Of a stretch of 64,000 nt of DNA, positions 26,594-34,954 are shown piece after piece; the first letter of the stretch is position 1; each line of letters starts with the position of its first letter. Under the pieces are notes generated by a model that was not told the origin of the DNA, ran no database searches, and saw only the letters and a list, made by a program, of their open reading frames with translations. Source of the DNA: JANMZO01 sp963763135 (GTDB taxonomy: Bacteria; Actinomycetota; Acidimicrobiia; Acidimicrobiales; JANYDT01); the NCBI GenBank assembly GCA_963763135.1, contig CAVXNJ010000012.1, positions 124,001 through 188,000 on the forward strand, read 5' to 3'. The translations under genes and the position numbers were made by a program.

Positions 26594-26925
26594 CTAGGCT
26601 GCGAGCACCTCGCCCTGTGGAGGTGTGGTCGTCTGCAGCCGGGCCGGAACCGGTGTGCGCTCCTCGGTGGAGCCCATGGAATCGGTGGAGCCGGATCGGA
26701 GCCCATGGCATCGGTGGCGCCGGTGGAGTCCGCGGCGTCGGGCGCGAATTCCGGAAGTCGGCGGAAATGTACGGCGCGGTCAAATTCCGTTCGGTCCGGG
26801 AGTCCCAACGCTGCCATGCTCCGCATCATGGCGGCGATTGCCACCACATACCCGATGCCCGCAAGAATCCAGATTGCTGTCATGCCTACGAGCTTGAACC
26901 CGCGGAAGCGGCTCGGGGAGGCCAT
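26594..26925 (-). CDS. Small single-pass membrane protein, probable one-base deletion
   Basis: Unrecognised small protein. From ATG 26925 it has a basic start, one strong transmembrane helix (about residues 14-36) and the conserved-looking stretch MAALGLPDRTEFDRAVHFRR, then an acidic/proline-rich tail. In one frame the sequence runs on into the kinase with arginine-rich, implausible sequence. Shifting by one base near 26690-26710 instead gives a tail ending at a TAG (26594) directly before a strong terminator, about 110 residues in all. I therefore read it as a separate gene with a missing base. Function unknown; the location suggests a link to potassium sensing. Confidence 0.5.
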
Positions 26926-27120
26926 TAGTGCCGAATTAGCGTGGACCGCGGCTTTCTTGACGGGCCGATAGCGTCCTGCCCGTCGGCGTCCACCTGGCGA
27001 TGGCACGGAAGGTTGCTCGTGGGCCACAGCACGTGTGCCGACCGGTCACCAGCGTGCTGTTCCGTCAACGGATCTTCGGAACTTCTTAAGGTTTTCGGGT
27101 GCGATGCCGATGAAAACTAT

Positions 27121-28348
27121 GTGGACCGGGCAGATGTGGATCGACGAGCTTTTAAGGCGATAGCCAAGACCCAGGCCCGATTCTCCATGCTTATCGGTCG
27201 TGATCGCTCCATCGCCTGGGTCTCCGACAGCGTCCTCGGCTTTCTCGGCTTCGACCCGCAAGCGCTCCCCGGCCGACTGGTCACCGACTTCCTTCATCCC
27301 GACGATCGCCACCTTTTCTGCGAAATCCACGCGTTCGAGCTGGAGGCCCAGGGTCGGCCGTCAGTCCAACGGGAGCCAGAACGTCCACGATTTCCGGTTC
27401 CTTGCGGCCAACAACAGCTGGGTGGCGCTCGAGGGTCGGGTAACCAACTGCTTCGATGACCCCGAAATCGGGATGCTGCTCATTGATGTCCAGGCCCTTT
27501 CTCCGCACCGTTTCGCTGAGGATGCGCTGGAGAAGAGTCTTCGCGGAGCGCCTCTCGACGAAGTGCTGGGCGTTATCCTTCGACGTCTCACGCTCAACCG
27601 ACCCGACGAACTGGCCGCCGCGATCGTCTCTCCGTCCAACGACCTGCTGGCGTCTTCGGACAACCTTCCGCTGGTACCAAACGACGGGATGCCGTTCGAC
27701 GACTGGCCGGTATACGACGTGTCGATGCGTTTGGCCTGGTCGGTTCCGCTGCAGTTGCCCGAGACGACCCAACCCGCCGGGACCCTTCACGTTTGGTCAT
27801 CGCTGCGGAACCCGCATCCCCTGTATCTCGATCTCAGCAAGCAGATCGCCCGTCAAGCCGCGCTGGCCATCGACCGGCACAACGTAACGAGTGCGTTGAA
27901 TGACGCGGCGCTTCGGGATGCGCTGACCGGCGCCGAGAACCGTCGGGCCCTGGAGCGGCGCATGCTGTCCATGGCCGTCCTGGGCCAGACCGCGCTGGTC
28001 GCGTACATCGACCTCGACGCGTTCAAACAGATCAACGATCACTTTGGACACACCGTCGGCGACCAGGTCCTCAAGGAAGTTACGACCCGCCTTCGCGGGG
28101 CCATGCGAGGAAACGACACGGTCGCCCGCGTCGGCGGCGACGAATTCGTGATCGTCTGCAGTCTGCCCGGTCCATCGCCCGATGTGCTGCGTGAACGCCT
28201 CGAACTCGTCCTGTCTGCACCCATGGTCGTGGACGGTCTCGTGATACGGGTGACGGGAAGCATCGGTGTCGCCACCGGAATCCCCGGCTCGGTTGACATC
28301 GTCGGCCTCGCCGATCGCGACATGTTCCTCGCCAAGCGGGGACGTTAA
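27121..28348 (+). CDS. PAS-GGDEF diguanylate cyclase, one-base frameshift
   Basis: Cytosolic c-di-GMP synthase. The N-terminus reads as a PAS domain (SMLIGRDRSIAWVSDSVLGFLGF). The middle 150 residues resemble a divergent GAF domain, and the C-terminus is GGDEF with the active site VGGDEF and an inhibitory RxxD site (RGND) five residues before it. The frame shifts around 27352-27360 within the PAS fold, where one extra base must be removed to join LEAQGR to QSNGSQNVHDFRF. Joined length is about 408 residues. The GTG start at 27121 is the best choice but uncertain. No EAL domain is present. Confidence 0.82.
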
Positions 28349-28359
28349 CGGGCCTGAGG

Positions 28360-28418
28360 TTTCGGCTGCACCCCGCATGTGAAGCGGCAAAAACTCAACT
28401 GTCATGCGGAGGCCGAAA
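28360..28418. other. Nested inverted repeats between convergent genes
   Basis: Outer arms TTTCGGC (28360-28366) and GCCGAAA (28412-28418) enclose inner arms CCGCATG (28373-28379) and CATGCGG (28403-28409). The region follows the diguanylate cyclase stop. A GAAA-capped mini-hairpin overlaps the 3' arm. It is probably a terminator, but the two-tier stem is more elaborate than needed. The next 100 bp to the cysE stop are AT-rich without an obvious gene. Confidence 0.5.
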
Positions 28419-28519
28419 GGCTTTACTTCGCGTACATAGTAAAATACTAACTACACATAGTTTGTCGTGAAACATCGGTACGGCAAGTCCGTTGAGACGA
28501 ACGTCGAGCGCTGGCAGGC

Positions 28520-29218
28520 TCAGATGACGAAGTCGTCGCCGGCCCAGACCCCTTCAGCCGATGGTCGAACCGACGCGTGCACAACGCGTCCGTTCACCGC
28601 GGTTTCGAGTTGGTCCACCCGGGCGAGCATCGCCGCCAGACTTGCGCTCACCACGTCAGGGAGCTTGCGATCATCGAGATCCTTGCTCCCGGCGTGCTGC
28701 GCGCCGTCGGACCGGGAAATGACCTGACCGGGCACACCCACCACCACGGAGTTCGGTGGCACCGGGCGCACCACCACCGCGTTTGCACCGATGCGACTGT
28801 CGGACCCGACTTCGATGGCACCAAGAATCTTGGCGCCGGCGCCGATCGTCACCCGGTCACCGATCGTCGGATGACGTTTGCCGCGGTCAAGAGTTGAACC
28901 GCCCAGCGTCACGCCGTGATACATCATCACGTCGGCCCCGACCTCGGCGGTCTCCCCGATCACCACCCCCATGCCGTGATCGATGAACAAACCAGGTCCG
29001 AGTTGCGCACCGGGATGAATCTCGATTCCGGTCATGTTCCTCGACACGGTGGCGACAATTCGGGCGACAAACCGGAAATGACGCTGCCAAAGCCAATGGG
29101 CGACGCGGTGCAACCAGATCGCATGAACCCCGGGATAGAGCAGGGCAATCTCGATCAACGAGCGCGCGGCCGGGTCACGGTCGCGCGCTGCCTCGAGATC
29201 TCGTCGCCACGTTGACAT
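28520..29218 (-). CDS. cysE: Serine O-acetyltransferase
   Basis: Makes O-acetylserine from serine and acetyl-CoA, the first step of cysteine synthesis. The 232-residue product has an N-terminal helical part, and the left-handed beta-helix is seen as hexapeptide repeats. The active-site region is GIEIHPGAQLGPGLFIDHG, followed by GVVIGETAEVG and HPTIGDRVTIGAGAKILG. The start is ATG 29218, preceded directly by an in-frame GTG. It follows cysK by 9 bp on the same strand, so the two enzymes of the pathway are co-transcribed and can form the cysteine synthase complex. Confidence 0.94.
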   Translation of the reverse strand: MSTWRRDLEAARDRDPAARSLIEIALLYPGVHAIWLHRVAHWLWQRHFRFVARIVATVSRNMTGIEIHPGAQLGPGLFIDHGMGVVIGETAEVGADVMMYHGVTLGGSTLDRGKRHPTIGDRVTIGAGAKILGAIEVGSDSRIGANAVVVRPVPPNSVVVGVPGQVISRSDGAQHAGSKDLDDRKLPDVVSASLAAMLARVDQLETAVNGRVVHASVRPSAEGVWAGDDFVI

Positions 29219-29227
29219 CACTAGTGA

Positions 29228-30160
29228 TCAGTCGACGAGATCGGCATAGAGCGCGGTGCTGAGATAGCGCTCGCCGAACGAGGGGATGATCACCACGATG
29301 CGCTTCCCTGCATTTTCCGGACGCTTCGCCACCTGCACCGCCGCCCACGTTGCCGCACCTGACGAGATGCCGACGAGCAGACCCTCTTTCGAAGCCATCG
29401 CCCGGGCAACGGCGAACGCGTCGTCGTTGGCGACCTGAATGACCTCGTTGTAGATGTGCGTGTCAAGGTTGCCCGGAATGAAGCCGGCGCCGATGCCCTG
29501 GATTGGATGGGGACCCTTCGCACCACCGGACAGGACCGGGGAACCAGCCGGCTCCACGGCGATGATCTGAATGGCCGGGTTGCGCTCCTTGAGACGCTGA
29601 CCGACACCGGTGATGGTTCCCCCCGTCCCGACGCCCATCACGACGATGTCGACGGTGCCGTCGGTGTCGTTCCAGATTTCCTCGGCCGTTGTGACCCGAT
29701 GAATCGCCGGGTTCGCCGGATTCTCGAACTGCTGGGGCATGAAGTATTTCGGGTCGCTGGCGGCAAGCTCCGTCGCCTTGGCGATGGCCCCACCCATGCC
29801 TTCCGGGCCGGGGGTCAGAATCAGTTCGGCACCGTAGGCACGAAGGAGCATTCGGCGCTCCTTGCTCATGGTTTCGGGCATCGTGAGCACGATCTTGTAG
29901 CCCCGTGCCGCAGCGACCATCGCCAGCGCGATTCCGGTGTTTCCGCTCGTCGGTTCGACGATCACGGTGTCGGGGCCGATCAGCCCGTCTCGTTCCGCGG
30001 CATCGATCATGGCGACCCCGATGCGGTCCTTGACGCTGTTGGCCGGGTTGTAAAACTCCAACTTGGCCAGAACTTCCGCACCGGCGCCTTCAGTGACCCG
30101 GCGCAGCCGGACGAGCGGGGTGTTTCCTACGAGCTGGGTGACGTCGTCGGCGATCTTCAT
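29228..30160 (-). CDS. cysK: Cysteine synthase A (O-acetylserine sulfhydrylase)
   Basis: PLP enzyme of 310 residues that converts O-acetylserine and sulfide to cysteine. It opens with VTQLVGNTPLVRLRR; the PLP lysine is in NSVKDRIG; PTSGNTGIAL binds the substrate carboxylate; GVGTGGTITGVG holds the phosphate. The C-terminal region keeps GLLVGISSGAA. ATG 30160 has an AGGAG-type site (AAGGAGCTCC) upstream. Length and motifs are normal. It is first in the cysKE operon, whose promoter lies in the divergent region shared with a dioxygenase gene. Confidence 0.96.
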   Translation of the reverse strand: MKIADDVTQLVGNTPLVRLRRVTEGAGAEVLAKLEFYNPANSVKDRIGVAMIDAAERDGLIGPDTVIVEPTSGNTGIALAMVAAARGYKIVLTMPETMSKERRMLLRAYGAELILTPGPEGMGGAIAKATELAASDPKYFMPQQFENPANPAIHRVTTAEEIWNDTDGTVDIVVMGVGTGGTITGVGQRLKERNPAIQIIAVEPAGSPVLSGGAKGPHPIQGIGAGFIPGNLDTHIYNEVIQVANDDAFAVARAMASKEGLLVGISSGAATWAAVQVAKRPENAGKRIVVIIPSFGERYLSTALYADLVD

Positions 30161-30367
30161 GTGTGGGAGCTCCTTGTAAACGAAAGTGCCGAGAGCATAT
30201 GCCGACAAAACCGATCAGCAAACTGGCGTATGACCGTCAACACCGCCGGGCCCGGAACTATGCCCGAAGGCCCACCCAACGCCGGCGACAGTGAGAACTT
30301 GCTCGTTCCCTCCCATTCGCCCCTCGCTAAGGAAACGACTCGGGCACGCGCGTGCAATGTTGGTTCT

Positions 30368-30382
30368 ATTGACCAGACCAAT
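30368..30382. promoter_or_regulatory. Operator-like inverted repeat, variant copy
   Basis: ATTGACCAGACCAAT is a one-mismatch variant of the ATTGA-N5-TCAAT motif found at 34812, 42411 and 52459. It sits in the divergent region between cysK and the first PhyH-like gene, 68 bp before the latter's likely ATG. Confidence 0.4.
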
Positions 30383-30449
30383 ACCCGTGAGTAGGTTCGT
30401 CGACGTGACCACCCCGTTGACGAGCACGCCGGGTTCGGGTGGCCCGACC

Positions 30450-31325
30450 ATGCAGGGAGTCGAGCTGAAGTCCGAGCCCGGCCGGGTCGGTCGCCTACGC
30501 GCCTCGAGCCGAACCGACCCGGTCGAAGTGCTCCGCGAGCTGATCGCCGCCGACGGCTACCTGTTTCTCCCGGGCTTCCACGACGCTGACTCCGTCGAAC
30601 TCGCCAGAGCCCCGATGGTCCGTCGCCTCGCGGACGCCGGGCTCCTCCATCCCGACCGGCCGCCCGAAGACCTCATCGCCCGGCCGGGTATCGCGTCCAC
30701 GTGGCTCGACGGCCTCACGGACGGCAATCCGGACCTCGACGAGCTCCTGTACGGCCGCTCAACGCTCGGATTCTTCGACGGGCTCCTCGGCGAATCAACC
30801 CGTCACTTCGACTTCACGTGGTCGAGAGCGGTCAGCGCTGGGCAGGGCACGGCGCCGCACTGCGATGTGGTGTTCATGGGCCGCGGTACACCACAGGTCT
30901 TCACGATGTGGACGGCCATGTGCGATATTCCGGAGGTGGTGGGCGGACTCGCGGTGCTGGAACGGTCCCACCTCCAACACGATGCTCTGCGTACGTACCG
31001 ATCGTTTGATGTCGACACGTACTGCGACAATCTCAACGAGGAACCGACGGCCAGCCTCGGTCGGGGTGGTTCCTTTCCGTTGAGCGATCCGACCCAACTG
31101 GGCGAGCTGCTGGACGGTCGATGGCTGTGGAACGACTACGCGGCCGGCGACGTGATCGTCTTCGGAATCGACATGATGCACGCGAGCCTCGACAACCGCA
31201 GCGATCGTCTTCGTATCTCCACTGACACGCGCTATCAACGCCGCTCGGAACCGGTCGATGAACGATGGGTCGGGTCGTCGCCGATCGGACACAGCCTGGC
31301 CGCGCAACGACCACGAATCTGCTGA
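30450..31325 (+). CDS. Phytanoyl-CoA dioxygenase (PhyH)-family oxygenase
   Basis: Fe(II)/2-oxoglutarate-type oxygenase of about 291 residues in a double-stranded beta-helix. The metal triad is seen as His/Asp in PHCDVVF and the distal His in MMHASLDN, with the 2OG-binding Arg in RLRISTDTRYQ. The substrate is unknown; members hydroxylate lipids, osmolytes and natural products. ATG 30450 is preferred; GTG 30405 is possible. It converges with the small TIGR03792-like gene, whose stop is 6 bp away. Confidence 0.88.
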   Translation: MQGVELKSEPGRVGRLRASSRTDPVEVLRELIAADGYLFLPGFHDADSVELARAPMVRRLADAGLLHPDRPPEDLIARPGIASTWLDGLTDGNPDLDELLYGRSTLGFFDGLLGESTRHFDFTWSRAVSAGQGTAPHCDVVFMGRGTPQVFTMWTAMCDIPEVVGGLAVLERSHLQHDALRTYRSFDVDTYCDNLNEEPTASLGRGGSFPLSDPTQLGELLDGRWLWNDYAAGDVIVFGIDMMHASLDNRSDRLRISTDTRYQRRSEPVDERWVGSSPIGHSLAAQRPRIC

Positions 31326-31331
31326 TCGACC

Positions 31332-31721
31332 TCAGCGGTACTCCGACACCTTGTACCACTGGGTGCCGGTCTCGTGCGCGGCGTATACCAGTCGGTAACG
31401 ATCAGCACCCACCACCTCGGCGAAGCGGGCCTCCTGGGCGTCGAGCCACGCCGGATCGATCGAGTGCCATGCCTCGACGCTCGTCCAGTAGATGACTATC
31501 GACACCCGATACCAATCGGCCTTCTGCAGCCACGTCTCTTTGCCGACGAAGAACGGAAAGCGGTCCGCTTCCGCCTTGGTCCACATCTCGAACTCCGTCG
31601 CCTTCCAGAGTTCGTAAGCATCGGGATGGACTTCGTAGATCAGGTGCTCGACGGCCAGCGGCGGGTCGAACTCTCGGAGCACCTTTTCGTTGCTCCACGG
31701 AGGAGGCCCGTTTTCGTTCAT
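31332..31721 (-). CDS. TIGR03792-like ABM-fold small protein, paralogue 1
   Basis: Protein of 129 residues resembling the family of small proteins with a ferredoxin-like antibiotic-monooxygenase (ABM) fold. It has an EHLIYEV first strand, aromatic-rich helix (YELWKATEFEMWT), FVGKETWL and a VSIVIYWTSVEAWHSI stretch. A shorter paralogue lies at 33151-33444 on the opposite side of the flavin oxidoreductase gene. Homologues are uncharacterised; the pairing with a flavin monooxygenase suggests a helper or oxidising role (inference). It is probably cotranscribed with nothing else. Confidence 0.65.
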   Translation of the reverse strand: MNENGPPPWSNEKVLREFDPPLAVEHLIYEVHPDAYELWKATEFEMWTKAEADRFPFFVGKETWLQKADWYRVSIVIYWTSVEAWHSIDPAWLDAQEARFAEVVGADRYRLVYAAHETGTQWYKVSEYR

Positions 31722-31787
31722 ATCGACCTCCTCCGCCGGAGCGGAAATTATATGCGCACTTAGGACAGAGCCTAGGTGCTCGGCGTA

Positions 31788-32948
31788 CTACTTGATCAGC
31801 GGGACCACTTCGTTCATGAACCGACCCATCTGTTCCTCGGCCTTCTTGTAGGTGTCGCCGAGCAAGTGCGGGAAGATGGTGAGGTACTCGATGCCGAGGA
31901 GATCCTTCAGTTCCTGAACCTGCTCGGCCACTTCCTCGGGCGAGCCGACCAGAATCGTCTTCTGCTTCATCGATTCCTCGAGCGTCGGGATCAGACCTGG
32001 AGCGACCGGCTTGCCGTCGGGCCCCATGTAGCCGCGGCTCCAGCCGTAGGGGCCGAGGAACTTCCAGAACTCATCGTGGCCGTTCTGTGCCGACGCAACA
32101 GCGGCTTCGTGGGTGTCTTCGATCCGAATCGCAACCACCAGCATCCGCTTGTCGCCCTGGGCGAGTCCGGAGCCGTGATGCTGTTCGTGGAGTTCTCCGT
32201 AGCGGTCCCACATGCGCTTGATGAACGTCGGGTGCTGATTCCAGAACACCGCGCCGTGGTCAACCACCGGAACGTACTCGACCGTGGGAGGACTCGTGAC
32301 GGCCTGCCAGATCTCGTAGGGGAAGACCGGACGGGGAACGAGCGTGATCTGCGAGACCGTGGTCCCACGATCGGGGATACCGGGCTGGGGAATCTGGAAG
32401 TACTTGCCCGAATACGAGAACGACTCATGCGTCAACGACCGGCGCACGACCTCCATGGCTTCTTCGAACCATTCGCGATTTCGGGCGTCGTCGGCCACCT
32501 GATCTGGATTGTCCTGCGAGCCGATCGAGATGTGATCACTGTTGAGGTGGAGCAGCTCGCGGGGAACCGTGCCGCGACCGACACCGAGGATGCCCCGGCC
32601 ACCCGACAGGTTGTGCATCGTCGAAAAGTCTTCGGCGAGTCGGAGCGGGTTCCATTGCGGAACGACATTGAACATCGCTCCAAGACGGATCTTCTGGGTG
32701 CGCGCTGCAATCCAGGTCGAGACCAGAATCCCGTTGGGAATGACCTCGTAGCCCTCGTACTGGAAATGATGCTCGGTCGTCCAGAAGCTGTCGAAGCCGA
32801 GGCGGTCGGCCTCAACCGCGGCGTCGACGTATTTGAGGGTGGCATCCCAACACGCGGCGTTGTCGTAGCGGCGGTCCATCGGGTTGGGGAGTCCGGCGCC
32901 GGCGTCGGACATCTCGACCCCGCCGAAAAAGAACGCTCCGATTTTCAT
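31788..32948 (-). CDS. Luciferase-like (LLM class) flavin-dependent oxidoreductase
   Basis: TIM-barrel flavin enzyme of 386 residues. Hallmarks are the first strand MKIGAFFFG, the FDSFWTTEHHF segment near residue 52, IRLGAMFNVVPQWNPLRLAED, and the GGRGILGVGRG motif near residue 115. These enzymes use FMNH2 or F420H2 to oxidise small organic substrates; the cofactor cannot be told from sequence. Flanking TIGR03792-type genes on both sides suggest a functional set. The minus-strand gene starts 109 bp from the operator-like repeat at 33057. Confidence 0.9.
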   Translation of the reverse strand: MKIGAFFFGGVEMSDAGAGLPNPMDRRYDNAACWDATLKYVDAAVEADRLGFDSFWTTEHHFQYEGYEVIPNGILVSTWIAARTQKIRLGAMFNVVPQWNPLRLAEDFSTMHNLSGGRGILGVGRGTVPRELLHLNSDHISIGSQDNPDQVADDARNREWFEEAMEVVRRSLTHESFSYSGKYFQIPQPGIPDRGTTVSQITLVPRPVFPYEIWQAVTSPPTVEYVPVVDHGAVFWNQHPTFIKRMWDRYGELHEQHHGSGLAQGDKRMLVVAIRIEDTHEAAVASAQNGHDEFWKFLGPYGWSRGYMGPDGKPVAPGLIPTLEESMKQKTILVGSPEEVAEQVQELKDLLGIEYLTIFPHLLGDTYKKAEEQMGRFMNEVVPLIK

Positions 32949-33056
32949 GTGATCTCCTGTCGAAAAGGTTGGATGCGCAACGGCTGTGCTCGACTCGATG
33001 ATCTGAAAGCCAGCCCATCAAGTGTCTCCAGCGATGGCCGCCACCTTATCAAGTGT

Positions 33057-33071
33057 ATTGATGCCACCAAT
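33057..33071. promoter_or_regulatory. Operator-like inverted repeat, variant copy
   Basis: ATTGATGCCACCAAT, one mismatch from ATTGA-N5-TCAAT, in the divergent promoter region between the flavin oxidoreductase and the second TIGR03792 gene. A further partial copy (ATTGATTGTATGAAT) lies at 33111-33125. Confidence 0.4.
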
Positions 33072-33150
33072 ATGCAGCGGGTTCGAGCGAGTGCCGTCGA
33101 CTCATCAAATATTGATTGTATGAATATTCGTTTTGCCCTACTGTCCTCGA

Positions 33151-33444
33151 ATGGTCATTGAATTTCTCACGTTCGAAGTTGCCCCCGAAGAGCAGGATGC
33201 CTGGCTTCCCATCGAGGAGCAAACGTGGAGCCGGTACCTCGAACAGCGTCCCGGCTTCGTGAGGAAGGAGATCTGGAAGAACCGCGACAACCCGGCGGAG
33301 ATCCACTCGGTGATCTGGTGGTCGGACCAGGACCTCTGGTTCGCGATCACCAGGGAAGAGGTCGAAGCGGTCGACGCATCGATGGGCTCGTGGTTTCGCG
33401 AGGCCACGTCGATGCGGATCTTCGACGTCATCCGGGAATCGTAA
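33151..33444 (+). CDS. TIGR03792 family protein, paralogue 2
   Basis: Small protein of 97 residues with the clear pattern of the TIGR03792 family (ABM-like fold). It has first strand MVIEFLTFEV, a W-rich helix, PGFVRKEIWKN and the EIHSVIWW strand. Function unknown. The ATG at 33151 starts the first strand directly, as in relatives; the upstream in-frame ATG at 33133 is less likely. It is divergent from the flavin oxidoreductase, converges on the binding-protein gene, and shares the bidirectional terminator at 33544. Confidence 0.82.
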   Translation: MVIEFLTFEVAPEEQDAWLPIEEQTWSRYLEQRPGFVRKEIWKNRDNPAEIHSVIWWSDQDLWFAITREEVEAVDASMGSWFREATSMRIFDVIRES

Positions 33445-33543
33445 GACGAGGCTCCACTCGCATCTTCGTCCGGGTCGGCGCTCGGGTCTGCGCTCGGGTC
33501 TGCGCATCGCACTCAGGTCACGCCGAGGCCGCACATCAAAGCA

Positions 33544-33575
33544 AAAAGGGCCGGTGCTTTCGCACCGGCCCTTTT
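33544..33575. terminator. Bidirectional intrinsic terminator
   Basis: Fourteen-bp perfect stem (33544-33557 / 33562-33575, AAAAGGGCCGGTGC arm) with a 4-nt loop and A/T runs on both ends. It serves the convergent TIGR03792 gene (plus) and the binding-protein gene (minus, stop 8 bp away). Confidence 0.93.
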
Positions 33576-33582
33576 CGAGGAA

Positions 33583-34728
33583 CTACTTCAGACCGATCTT
33601 CGGATCGATGAACTCGTTGGTGAACTGCGTCTCGACCTTGAAGCCGGCCGGGATGCCCGTGAATCCACCGGTCTTGATCATCTGATCGAGGTACTTCTTC
33701 AAGCGGGCCATGTCGAAGTTGCCGAGCGTCTTGTCGGGACCGTTTCCGACGAGGCCCAAGTCCTTCTGGGTCTTGACCGAGAACGCTGCGAGCTCAGGCG
33801 AGTACTTCCAGAAGTCCTTGTACTGGGCAACCGCGTCGACGATCATCGCATTTGCCCGAGCCGGCTTGTTGATGAAGTCAACCGCTGACTGCTGGATGAT
33901 CGGGATCAGCTTCTTCAGGCAGGGGCGGAGCTTGGCGAGATCCGCCGGGCGCACACCGAGGGTCTGCGAGTAGTCCTGGTAGCCCGCATCGAAGAACGTC
34001 TGGAAGGCAACCGGCTTGCCCCATTCTTTGAACTCGTACTGGTAGGAATACGGTTCGGCCGAGGCGAAGCCCTGTTGCGCTATCTTGCCGTTCGAGGCGA
34101 TGAACCGGGCCGGGCTGCCGTCGTAGCTCGGATCGAGCAGTTTGTCTTCAACCCGTCCGTCGGCTTTGAAGAACAACATCGTGTCTTTGCTGAAGAGATT
34201 GAACGTCACGCCCAGCTTGGCCAGATCGTCGATGGTCTTCGCGGTCGGGTACGTCGCCGGATCCCACATGATGATCTGCGGGTTCTTCTCCAGCGGGGCC
34301 ATGACCGAGATCAGCGGGGTCTTGTCCCAACGGTTGGCTTCACCGTTGCCCGAGTAGCCGATCGTGATCGACTTGTCGGTCGCCATGATCGTCGAAACGC
34401 CCTGGAAGCCGATTGCGGGACCGCCGGTGCGAACCTCAAGCGTGACACCGGTCTTGGCACCCTTCGAGTTGATCAAGCTGCCGCTGACAACCTTTTTGCC
34501 GGTGTCGACCTTGTAGTCGGTACCGAGCATGTTGTAGAGAGCGCCATGCTCAGCTTCTGGGAACCAGTCAGTCTGGATGACGATGTTGGCCGGGCAGACG
34601 CCCTTCAACGTTGTGGCCGCAGAAGCGGTACTGGTTGCTTTCTTGGTGGTCGCATTCGCCGCGAACGGTGTAAGGGCAGCGGCTGTGGCCAGCGCGGTGC
34701 CAAGAAGGACGGTGGATCGGATACGCAT
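33583..34728 (-). CDS. ABC transporter substrate-binding protein (NMT1/SsuA-like)
   Basis: Exported solute-binding protein of 381 residues. The signal peptide spans about residues 1-28 (MRIRSTVLLG then an alanine-rich core). The mature part keeps a two-lobe layout with VIQTDWFPEAEHGALY near the first hinge, as in nitrate/sulfonate/thiamine-precursor binders. AGGAG precedes ATG 34728. The matching ATPase and permease genes are divergent on the other strand across a 226-bp region with the best ATTGA-N5-TCAAT operator copy, so all three are probably co-regulated. The solute is unknown. Confidence 0.88.
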   Translation of the reverse strand: MRIRSTVLLGTALATAAALTPFAANATTKKATSTASAATTLKGVCPANIVIQTDWFPEAEHGALYNMLGTDYKVDTGKKVVSGSLINSKGAKTGVTLEVRTGGPAIGFQGVSTIMATDKSITIGYSGNGEANRWDKTPLISVMAPLEKNPQIIMWDPATYPTAKTIDDLAKLGVTFNLFSKDTMLFFKADGRVEDKLLDPSYDGSPARFIASNGKIAQQGFASAEPYSYQYEFKEWGKPVAFQTFFDAGYQDYSQTLGVRPADLAKLRPCLKKLIPIIQQSAVDFINKPARANAMIVDAVAQYKDFWKYSPELAAFSVKTQKDLGLVGNGPDKTLGNFDMARLKKYLDQMIKTGGFTGIPAGFKVETQFTNEFIDPKIGLK

Positions 34729-34811
34729 GCTCACTCCTGAGTGGGTCGTTTACCGCGGGTGGTGATCTTCTCTGAACAGGTGGACTTTCAGAACCCTTGT
34801 GGTCGATCGAC

Positions 34812-34826
34812 ATTGATGTTATCAAT
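34812..34826. promoter_or_regulatory. Operator-like inverted repeat ATTGA-N5-TCAAT
   Basis: ATTGATGTTATCAAT; with flanking bases CATTGAT and ATCAATG form a perfect 7-bp inverted repeat around GTT. It lies in the divergent promoter of the binding protein and the importer ATPase. The downstream GTCCA is shared with the copy at 42411. Confidence 0.6.
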
Positions 34827-34954
34827 GTCCATCGCTGCGAAGTCGATTAGAGACGCCTCGAATCAAATCGTTAGAGTGCGGCCACAAAGCAGAAACATCA
34901 CTGAAACACCGGTTCGACACATTGGTCGTCTAGAGGCGACACTTGGGAGTGACT

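Noticed and set aside
24991..27027. One 678-residue KdpD protein from the long open frame
   Set aside because: The upstream 180 residues include a second membrane segment and then arginine-rich filler; a terminator lies inside and a frame shift yields a separate small gene.
31776..33161. A 461-codon open frame antisense to the LLM flavin oxidoreductase
   Set aside because: Same shadow effect; the minus-strand gene has all family motifs.
33469..33505. 12-bp repeated GCGCTCGGGTCT stretch
   Set aside because: Only about two and a half copies and no link to a gene function; noted as low-complexity.
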